Assembly: GCA_027486675.1 (NCBI GenBank)
Contig: JAIXOQ010000008.1
Coordinates: forward strand, 62,001-126,000
Direction: 5' to 3'
DNA: 64,000 nt
Source: Pseudomonadota bacterium
GTDB taxonomy: Bacteria > Bdellovibrionota > UBA1018 > CAIMNF01
A model generated the notes under the pieces. That model saw nothing but the letters and a program-made list of their open reading frames with translations, had not been told where the DNA came from and made no database searches. The translations under genes and the position numbers were made by a program. Position 1 is the stretch's first letter. Every line of letters starts with the position of its first letter. Below, piece after piece: positions 56,899-64,000 of this stretch.

Positions 56899-57040
56899 AT
56901 TGACCGGGAACTTAACTGTTAGATGAGGTGTGTGGCAATAGATAAGTTTATGTGAATGATAGAAGTTGTAGGATATAACGCAAATTTTCACTTAGAACAT
57001 GAAAATTTGCGTCAGATTTTCATTACACGCAAAGCCCAGC

Positions 57041-58024
57041 TCATTCCCAAAACGGCTCGACCCCGATCACCTCTGAAATATCGCGTGCACCCAGCGCAAG
57101 CATCGCCAAACGATCTAAACCTATAGCTATCCCTACCGTGGGCCTCATCTTAGCAATAGAAGTTAACAAATCTTCGTCGATGGGCGACTCTGGGCGCTCG
57201 GAACCGTAGGCCTGACGCCGCTCTTCTTGATCCCGTAGAAAGTTCTTTCGCTGAAGTCCCGCGTCCCGAAGCTCTGAAAATGCATTCGCAAGCTCAATGG
57301 GTCCTGCGTAACACTCAAAACGATCAGCCCACAGATACCCTGAATCATCAGCGACTGTTTCGCAGAGGCTGGATTGGGAAATCGGGTAGTTCTCTATGAA
57401 GTAGACCTCATCTTTGGGTAGGCGGGGCTCAATCCCGTTGAACCAAATCCGAAAGTAGATGTCGTTCCAGGTGTCGGTGCTCTCAGTCCTAATGGAGCGC
57501 AGAGCTGCAGCCCGGGCCAGCTCCTCCTTTGTTTCGTGTTTCCTGAGATCAATTTCTACGAATTCCAAAAATAGGTCGTTCACTCGAAAGCTTCGGCACT
57601 TTGAGTCTACCCGTATTGGCTTTCCCTGATGCGACAGTGGCCCTGCGGCGCGCAGGAGATTTGAAACCTCAGACTGTAGGCCCTTCATATCTAGCGTGAT
57701 TGAGTACCATTCCAGCATCGTGAACTCGACGCGGTGTTCAGGGCTTTTAGGTTCAATGCGAAACGACGGAGCGAATTGGAAGATCTGTGAGGCCCCGCTT
57801 GCTAACAATTTTTTCATTCCAAACTCTGGCGATGTCGGGAGAAAAACAGGGGCCGCGGCAGGGCCGGAATCGGCACTGACCTGAATCGGGAAAATGTGCG
57901 GCTCCATGCCGGCCGATCTGACTAATAGCGGAGTGCGGACTTCAAGATAGCCGCACTGCAGCATGAAGTTTCGGACTCTCTGTTCCCATTCAAAGCGAAG
58001 CGTCCAGGTCGGTTTTGTTTCCAT
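57041..58024 (-). CDS. epmA: Elongation factor P--(R)-beta-lysine ligase-like / LysRS-related protein
   Basis: Truncated class II aaRS: FMLQCGYLEVRTPLLVRSAGMEPHI...TSPEFGMKKLLASGASQIFQFAPSFR...EFTMLEWYS...IGLDRLAMLALG. Confidence 0.82.
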   Translation of the reverse strand: METKPTWTLRFEWEQRVRNFMLQCGYLEVRTPLLVRSAGMEPHIFPIQVSADSGPAAAPVFLPTSPEFGMKKLLASGASQIFQFAPSFRIEPKSPEHRVEFTMLEWYSITLDMKGLQSEVSNLLRAAGPLSHQGKPIRVDSKCRSFRVNDLFLEFVEIDLRKHETKEELARAAALRSIRTESTDTWNDIYFRIWFNGIEPRLPKDEVYFIENYPISQSSLCETVADDSGYLWADRFECYAGPIELANAFSELRDAGLQRKNFLRDQEERRQAYGSERPESPIDEDLLTSIAKMRPTVGIAIGLDRLAMLALGARDISEVIGVEPFWE

Positions 58025-58040
58025 GGTGTGGTCTTTATTA

Positions 58041-58060
58041 TTGCAACACCTGTGTTGCAA
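58041..58060. promoter_or_regulatory. 20-bp palindrome, putative operator upstream of epmA-like gene
   Basis: TTGCAACAC-CT-GTGTTGCAA, 9-bp perfect arms, 17-36 nt upstream of ATG 58024. Confidence 0.55.
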
Positions 58061-58228
58061 AACACAGCAACGGAAGTCGTGAATGGCCCATGGAGTCAGG
58101 CCTAGGGGCTTTTGCAGTCCGTGCCGACAGTTGGCAAGGGAATTGCTTGTAAAGTTGTGCGCAGATCCTAGATGACAGCGGGATGGTCCCAAAGCATTTT
58201 GGTCTGCATTTCAACCTTAGGAGATCTC

Positions 58229-58477
58229 ATGAAACTACTAGCAATCTTGGCAGCATTTGGATTCGTATCCCCAGCTTTCGCAAATTCCCATAGCGCAGAA
58301 GCCCCCCACGGTGATGCAGCGATGGCCGCCCATGGCGACGCCCATGCAGAAGTAAAAAAAGAAGAGCCAAAAGGCAAAAAGAAGAAAGTAAAGCCAACAA
58401 AAAAAGCAGAAGAAGCAGCGCCAGCAGCAGACGCAGCGCACGGTGATGCAGCGCACGGCGAAAAAGCAGCTCACTAA
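58229..58477 (+). CDS. Small secreted Ala/Lys/His-rich protein with HGDA repeats
   Basis: MKLLAILAAFGFVSPAFA signal; APHGDAAMAAHGDAHAEVKKEEPKGKKKKVKPTKKAEEAAPAADAAHGDAAHGEKAAH; terminator follows. Confidence 0.7.
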   Translation: MKLLAILAAFGFVSPAFANSHSAEAPHGDAAMAAHGDAHAEVKKEEPKGKKKKVKPTKKAEEAAPAADAAHGDAAHGEKAAH

Positions 58478-58504
58478 GCCTGATCTTTAAAACAGCTTAA
58501 GAGG

Positions 58505-58539
58505 GGGCCGAGAGTCTACAGACTTTCGGCCCTTTTTTT
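58505..58539 (+). terminator. Rho-independent terminator
   Basis: gggccgagagtct-ac-agactttcggccc followed by ttttttt. Confidence 0.85.
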
Positions 58540-58561
58540 ATGCTACCTACTTAGGAAGGCT

Positions 58562-59971
58562 ATGCGGAGTTTAGACCTTCAGGCACGGGTCATCGCCATC
58601 TTGCTTGCGGTGGTGGTCCCTATATTCTTACTTTTGACCCCGGTGCAAAACCAGGTCTTATCCCCTTTGCTTGAGGATGAAATCCAAAGCTCAGGCATGG
58701 TCTTTATTCAAAGCCTTGCAAACACGATCGACTCAAAAAAACTTCTCCTCAGTCCCGACCCGACGCGTGCAATTGAAGACCGTATCCAGCGGGCTCTTTA
58801 TAGCCAGCCCAGCGCATTGCGGGTAGATGTGTGGCTGAAAGATCAAAAAAGTGATGTGTTAACAAACATCGCAAGCACCGTGGAAGAGGATCCGGGTGTT
58901 AGTCCTGAGCCTCCACAATTTACTGATAAAGCAAAAATCATTCGAACCACTGATTCTGATCTGCCTGTAATCGTGGTGACTTACCCGATTAAAACGACTG
59001 GACGCACTTTAAATATCGTAGGCGTCTTTAGTTTACGTTTAGTGAAGTCCCTTCAAACAACGATTAGCCGCTTTAACTTGTTTGCAGCCTTTGTCACCTG
59101 CGTCCTCCTAATCGTGTTCCTCTCTTTCTTTCTGCGTCGCGCGATTCAAAGCGAAAAAAAACTCAGAGAGGCACAAGCCTCAAACGAAGTGCTCGTAAGT
59201 CGCTTAGAGCTTGCTCAAAGGGAGTTACATCAAAAAGAGAAGCTATCCGTGATGGGGCAGCTCACGGCAAGTTTCGCGCATGAAATTGGGACCCCGCTCA
59301 ATTCTATTAGCGGACACGCGCAGCTTTTAGAGCAAGATTTGAAAGAGCCTTTTGCCACTGCTCCAGATGGCCGGGCATTAGATCGTTTAAGAATCATGAA
59401 AGAGCAATTGAATCGAATTGAAGGCATCGTAAAAGGCTTCTTAGAAACTACGCGATCGCCAGAAAAGATTCTTGGAGAGCGCTTGTCGCTTCCTGATGTG
59501 CTGACCCGCATGAGTCAGTTACTTGAGCCCACGTTTGCCCAGTATAGGATCACCCTCGAGCGCAACTGGACTCCAAACCTCCCTTGGGTGAATGGCACTC
59601 CGATTGAGCTTGAGCAGGTTTTGCTCAATCTCTTAAACAACGCGATTGATGCGATTAAGGAGCGGCAAGAAATGGATCCAAAATATGAAGGCACAATAGC
59701 CCTTGGAACAGAGCTTGAGCCCAAGCTTCGCTCGGTCCTGATTCATGTGCGCGACAATGGCAGCGGCATTTCCGATGAAGCGAAATCACAGATTTTTAGG
59801 CCTTTCTTTACTACAAAACGGCGGGGTGAAGGCCATGGTTTGGGACTGGCCATTTGTCAGGACTTGATGCGTGGCATGGGTGGGCAGATCCGTGCAGAAT
59901 CTCAAGTGAGCGTTGGTACCCAGATGACACTCGAATTGAAAATCGCAGAAGTCCAAGGGAGTGTCTCATGA
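58562..59971 (+). CDS. Membrane sensor histidine kinase
   Basis: Two TMs; MGQLTASFAHEIGTPLNSISGHAQLL, N-box LNLLNNAIDAI, DNGSGISDEAKSQIFRPFFTTKRRGEGHGLGLAI. Confidence 0.95.
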   Translation: MRSLDLQARVIAILLAVVVPIFLLLTPVQNQVLSPLLEDEIQSSGMVFIQSLANTIDSKKLLLSPDPTRAIEDRIQRALYSQPSALRVDVWLKDQKSDVLTNIASTVEEDPGVSPEPPQFTDKAKIIRTTDSDLPVIVVTYPIKTTGRTLNIVGVFSLRLVKSLQTTISRFNLFAAFVTCVLLIVFLSFFLRRAIQSEKKLREAQASNEVLVSRLELAQRELHQKEKLSVMGQLTASFAHEIGTPLNSISGHAQLLEQDLKEPFATAPDGRALDRLRIMKEQLNRIEGIVKGFLETTRSPEKILGERLSLPDVLTRMSQLLEPTFAQYRITLERNWTPNLPWVNGTPIELEQVLLNLLNNAIDAIKERQEMDPKYEGTIALGTELEPKLRSVLIHVRDNGSGISDEAKSQIFRPFFTTKRRGEGHGLGLAICQDLMRGMGGQIRAESQVSVGTQMTLELKIAEVQGSVS

Positions 59972-61335
59972 AATTGCTCATGGTCGATGATGATCAGGTC
60001 ACGCTCGATCTCTTACGTGAAGTATTAGAAAAACAGAAGTATGAGGTCTTCAGTGCACGCAGTGTACAAGAGGCGCTGGGGTTAGTCGCCAGTGAATCTT
60101 TAGACCTCATTTTGAGTGATATCCGTATGCAGGATCGTGACGATGGACTGCATTTGCTGGAAGCGATTAAAAAGTCGCGCCCGAATGCAGTGGTTGTTTT
60201 AATGACGGGATTTGGGAGTGTCGGTGGCGCGATTGATGCAATTCAGTCTGGGGCTTTCGATTATATTTCAAAGCCCTTTAACTTAAATGAGCTGACTCAC
60301 GTTCTGAGTCGCGCTTCGAAACAAGTTCTTTCGCAGTCTGCCCCAGAAAAAAATGTTCTAGAGACAGATGTACTCTCTGGGGATGCAAAACAGCTTTTAG
60401 GAAGCTCTCCTAAGATGGTGGAAGTCTATCGTACTGTCGCGCGCGCAACTCTTTCTACGAGTACGGTTTTGATCCTTGGCGAAAGCGGTACTGGAAAGGA
60501 ACTGGTCGCCCGTGCGATTCATGCGAATTCGCAGCGAAAAAAAGCGCCCTTCGTTCCTGTGAATTGCGGCGCCATCACAGAGTCACTTTTAGAAAGTGAA
60601 CTCTTCGGTCACGTGAAAGGATCTTTTACGGGCGCAAATCAAGACCGAATTGGCTTATTCGCCGAAGCGGATCAAGGGACTCTATTCTTAGACGAAGTGG
60701 GCGATCTATCTTTAGCGCTCCAGGTGAAGCTGCTGCGTGTGCTGCAAGAGGGAGAGGTCCGGCCCGTGGGATCGTCGCAAACCCGGAAAGTTGACGTGCG
60801 CATCATCGCAGCCACCCATAGAGACTTAGGTCAATGGGTGAAAGATGGACGATTCCGTGAAGATCTGTTTTATCGGCTAAAAGTGATCGAAATTAAGGTC
60901 CCGCCCCTTCGTGAACGGCCGGAAGATATCGCTGAACTTGCAAAACTCTTTGTGGCGCGTGCTTCGGCTCGGAGCGGAAAAAAAGTCAGTACGCTCGCAA
61001 AGGATGCGATTCAATTGCTGAAGACCCATTCATGGCCAGGCAACGTGCGTGAGCTTGAGCATCAGGTCGAGCGGGCTGTTGCCATGACTTCATCTCATTT
61101 TTTAAGTGCCCAGGACTTTCAGCTCAGCGCTGAGCTTCCCCAATCTTTTGAGGCTATGGGTGTCGCAACGGGGAAAGAGTCGCTCGAAGAGATCGAAAAA
61201 GCACACATTCAAAAGGTGCTGAAAAAACATCAGTACAACAAATCGAAGGCCGCAGAAGTCTTGGGCATTGATCGCGCCACTTTGTATCGAAAAGCTCAGC
61301 GTTATGGCCTAGTCAAAGAAGGGGATGAGGAGTGA
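59968..61335 (+). CDS. Sigma-54-dependent NtrC-family response regulator
   Basis: Receiver (LILSDIRMQDRDDGLHLLEAI), AAA+ GESGTGKELVARAIHANS, GAFTGA-type SFTGANQ, C-terminal HTH. Confidence 0.95.
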   Translation: MKLLMVDDDQVTLDLLREVLEKQKYEVFSARSVQEALGLVASESLDLILSDIRMQDRDDGLHLLEAIKKSRPNAVVVLMTGFGSVGGAIDAIQSGAFDYISKPFNLNELTHVLSRASKQVLSQSAPEKNVLETDVLSGDAKQLLGSSPKMVEVYRTVARATLSTSTVLILGESGTGKELVARAIHANSQRKKAPFVPVNCGAITESLLESELFGHVKGSFTGANQDRIGLFAEADQGTLFLDEVGDLSLALQVKLLRVLQEGEVRPVGSSQTRKVDVRIIAATHRDLGQWVKDGRFREDLFYRLKVIEIKVPPLRERPEDIAELAKLFVARASARSGKKVSTLAKDAIQLLKTHSWPGNVRELEHQVERAVAMTSSHFLSAQDFQLSAELPQSFEAMGVATGKESLEEIEKAHIQKVLKKHQYNKSKAAEVLGIDRATLYRKAQRYGLVKEGDEE

Positions 61336-61904
61336 CTCGTGGTCTTTATGCACTGCCGCCTGAAATGCTGGAATGGCATGATCGGGCGATCGCCGATAAA
61401 ACCCGGATCCGTGCAGCGGTCGCCATTGTATTTGTCGGTCGGGGGATTGCTTCTCAAAAAGTACTTCTGACCTTGAGGCGCAATGATTTGGCTACGCATG
61501 CAGGGCAGGTGGCCTTTCCAGGTGGGATGATGGAGCCCTCAGATCGGGGTGACCCTGTAAAGACTGCGCTCAGAGAGCTTCAGGAAGAGGTCGGCTTCCC
61601 GGGAGAGCAGTTAGAGAAGATTCAAAGCCTCCCTCCATTCCCAACCGTGACTGGGAATTTCATCATCGACCCGTTTATTTTTCAGAGTGAAGAAGAAGCA
61701 ACGCTCTGTTTAGATCCCCGCGAAGTTGCCCGAGCGGAATTTGTGGCCCTGCATGAGTTGCGGAAAACATTGCAATACGAAGAGCGCAAGTTCTTTGGCA
61801 ACACGGTCAAACTTCCCGTATTCTATTGGCATCAAGAAAAAGTATGGGGCGTTACAGCAATGTTGCTCGCGTCGGTGGTCCCAGAACTACTTGAGAAGGA
61901 GTGA
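61332..61904 (+). CDS. Nudix hydrolase, CoA pyrophosphatase-like
   Basis: GQVAFPGGMMEPSDRGDPVKTALRELQEEVGF. Confidence 0.88.
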   Translation: MTRGLYALPPEMLEWHDRAIADKTRIRAAVAIVFVGRGIASQKVLLTLRRNDLATHAGQVAFPGGMMEPSDRGDPVKTALRELQEEVGFPGEQLEKIQSLPPFPTVTGNFIIDPFIFQSEEEATLCLDPREVARAEFVALHELRKTLQYEERKFFGNTVKLPVFYWHQEKVWGVTAMLLASVVPELLEKE

Positions 61905-61911
61905 ACTTAAG

Positions 61912-62406
61912 ATGAAAGCATTTTTGATCGGACTAGGTTTTATATTGGCTTGTAGCACTGCACAGGCAGAAATTTGGAAGGGCAATACTCAGAGTCCTCC
62001 GTATGAAATCGGGGCGATGAGCGGCCTTGGCCTCTATGGGGATCAGGCCTCCTGGAGTTTTTTAGGAAATGTCGCAACCCTGATCGAGCCTGAGGGCTGG
62101 ATTGATGATATCGACGACCGCGTCTGGGCAGAGTTTCAGGGCGGGCCCGCGTTTTTTACCGTACAAGGGAACGATAAAACTGCGTTCCAGTACAGCGCGC
62201 ACATGCGTTGGGACTTTACCCGTGATGCCACATGGACCGTCTATGGTTTAGGCGGGGTTGCAGGATTCATCAATGCACCCGGGGACTCTTTCTCATTTCA
62301 TCCGCGATTTGGGATCGGCGCACTCTTTCAAACGAAACTTCCTTTGGTATTTCGATTTGAACTCAGCCACGAATTCTCAGGCCTAGGGGTTGCGTTTAAC
62401 TTCTAA
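61912..62406 (+). CDS. Secreted/outer-membrane hypothetical protein
   Basis: Signal peptide MKAFLIGLGFILACSTAQA; C-terminal strand VFRFELSHEFSGLGVAFNF. Confidence 0.6.
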   Translation: MKAFLIGLGFILACSTAQAEIWKGNTQSPPYEIGAMSGLGLYGDQASWSFLGNVATLIEPEGWIDDIDDRVWAEFQGGPAFFTVQGNDKTAFQYSAHMRWDFTRDATWTVYGLGGVAGFINAPGDSFSFHPRFGIGALFQTKLPLVFRFELSHEFSGLGVAFNF

Positions 62407-62939
62407 TGGACTTAGTTCCATTTGATCAAACGGCTTCGTTTCAGGTCAGTGTTTGGCCAGCATTTGGCACCTCGGATTGGGAAGTGACTTACGAAGTCAG
62501 AGGCGCAGTCCAAGACCTTCTGTGGGATCGTTCTCTTGCCGGTGAAACCACAGATCTATGGAAACGAACCTGCATGGAGCTCTTTGTATCTATAGATGGC
62601 AAGCGCTACTTTGAGTGGAATGGGTCTCCGAGTGGCGCTTGGAGTGTGTTTCAGTTTTCAGACTACAGGGCGCCGGTACCCTACACGCATGTAGGGGGCA
62701 GTCCTTCGCTGAAGCGAGCACCAGATGACCCGAGGATGCTTCGCCTTGTTTGGACGCTCCCTTCCGCTTTATTCCCGGGAGTCGATTTGTCTCAGGCTGA
62801 AATTTCTTTGAACGCTGTGGTCCTATCAAAAACCAGTGCAGTAGCTTCATACTTCGCTCTGAAACACGGTGGGGACAAGCCAGATTTTCATCATAAAGCG
62901 GGCTGGATCAAAGTGAAAGAAGAGTGGGTGCAGAGATGA
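62406..62939 (+). CDS. DOMON-like domain protein
   Basis: DLWKRTCMELFVSIDGKRYFEWNGSPSGAWSVFQFSDYR resembles the DOMON-like family. Confidence 0.6.
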   Translation: MDLVPFDQTASFQVSVWPAFGTSDWEVTYEVRGAVQDLLWDRSLAGETTDLWKRTCMELFVSIDGKRYFEWNGSPSGAWSVFQFSDYRAPVPYTHVGGSPSLKRAPDDPRMLRLVWTLPSALFPGVDLSQAEISLNAVVLSKTSAVASYFALKHGGDKPDFHHKAGWIKVKEEWVQR

Positions 62940-64000
62940 AATTTGGAATTGATGTCGTGCGTGATCGTGATCCTGCATGCCGCCGTTTGTTTTCGGGTGA
63001 TCGGGTAGGGCTCGTTGCGCATCCAGCAAGCGTTGATCGACATTTGCGCCATTCAGCAGACGTTTTAAAATCTTTGGGGGTGAACCTCACCTGTGCCTTT
63101 GGCCCGCAACACGGGATGCGCGGGGAAAAGCAATACAACATGCAGGAATCCGAAGACTACGTTGATCCTGTTCACGGGTTCCCAGTGTTTAGTCTTTACG
63201 GTGAATTTAGACGCCCTACAAAAGCGATGCTTTCTCATTGCGATGGTGTAGTCATCGATCTGCAAGATGTGGGCTGCAGAATTTATACCTATCTCACAAC
63301 TCTGGCGTATGTCTTAGAGGAGTGCGCGAAAGAGGGGAAATGGGTGATGGTCCTAGATCGCCCCAATCCTGCGGGCCGAGTTGCAGAGGGAAATCTGCTT
63401 GAACCTGGCCAAGAGTCCTTTGTCGGCGTTGCTCCGATCTTGATGCGCCATGGGATGACGCTCGGGGAACTGGCATTTTGGCTGAAGAAACACTTTGCGC
63501 TGGATGTGGATCTTACAGTGATTCAGTGTGAGGGTTACAAAGTCGATGAAGCCCCAGGCTTTGGCTGGCCAGCGGAACGCGCATTCATCAATCCTTCTCC
63601 GAATATCCCGAACCTTTCTAGCGCGCGAGTGTACGCAGGGTCGGTATTGCTCGAAGGAACGCATCTCAGTGAAGGGCGCGGCACCACGCGTCCTTTTGAG
63701 TACCTAGGACATCCCAAGTTAAAGGCCGAGGAGGTCCTCAGGTCCATGCAGAAAGAATGCCCAGGCTGGTTAGAAGGGATAGGGCTTAGGCCCTGCACCT
63801 TTGAACCCACATTCTATAAGCACCAAGGCACCCTTTGCCATGGGATGCAACTGCACGCGGAGGGGCATCACTACAATCCGTCACAGGCAAAGCCTTTCCG
63901 GCTTGTATCGCTTTGGTTAAAAACGATCCTGAAGCTTCAGCCAGAAATTGAGCTTTGGCGGGACTTTCCTTACGAATATGTCTATGACCGGCTGGCGATT
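62936..64000 (+). CDS. DUF1343 / NamZ-like exo-beta-N-acetylmuramidase, truncated at window end
   Basis: VGLVAHPASVDRHLRHSADVL, FGPQHGMRGEKQYNMQE, VIDLQDVGCRIYTYLTTLAYVLEE, LDRPNPAGR, EGTHLSEGRGTTRPFEYLG; reading frame open to window end. Confidence 0.88.
   Translation, partial: MKFGIDVVRDRDPACRRLFSGDRVGLVAHPASVDRHLRHSADVLKSLGVNLTCAFGPQHGMRGEKQYNMQESEDYVDPVHGFPVFSLYGEFRRPTKAMLSHCDGVVIDLQDVGCRIYTYLTTLAYVLEECAKEGKWVMVLDRPNPAGRVAEGNLLEPGQESFVGVAPILMRHGMTLGELAFWLKKHFALDVDLTVIQCEGYKVDEAPGFGWPAERAFINPSPNIPNLSSARVYAGSVLLEGTHLSEGRGTTRPFEYLGHPKLKAEEVLRSMQKECPGWLEGIGLRPCTFEPTFYKHQGTLCHGMQLHAEGHHYNPSQAKPFRLVSLWLKTILKLQPEIELWRDFPYEYVYDRLAI

Noticed and set aside
48366-56991. CRISPR or satellite interpretation of the repeated 48-57 kb region
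   Set aside because: The similarity is between full-length paralogous genes with about 1.3-1.6 kb periodicity, not short regularly spaced repeats.

Overview
This 64 kb window has no rRNA, tRNA or CRISPR that I could support. Gene content is that of a Gram-negative, motile, aerobic bacterium; a Bdellovibrionota / former deltaproteobacterial origin is my inference only. The core part holds M23/EnvC-like and CtpA-like peptidases, xseA, a MurQ/GKRP-like SIS protein, ddl, ctaB-sco-coxBAC-cox4 (with a cytochrome c domain fused to the subunit IV-like protein), feoAB, a KamA-family radical SAM enzyme, a Ser/Thr kinase / response regulator / SpoIIE phosphatase neighbourhood, a cystathionine gamma-synthase-like enzyme, a gshA-like ligase, trmB, a lone flagellin, uvrC, bolA-grx4, an epmA-like gene, a sigma-54 two-component pair, a Nudix hydrolase and a 3'-truncated DUF1343/NamZ-like gene. 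The accessory part (about 40.7-57 kb) is the most interesting. Two near-identical RAYT-type transposases bracket three tandem paralogous secreted HExxH proteins, one of which is split by a 17-bp tandem duplication, plus a zinc-ribbon/scramblase-like fusion. Directly after the second RAYT lies an array of six tandem paralogous exported proteins of unknown function. They share an invariant N-terminal Cys, conserved flanking blocks, a strongly divergent Gly-rich transmembrane hairpin and, in at least four copies, a position-conserved upstream motif. I consider this array the best candidate for an undescribed system.
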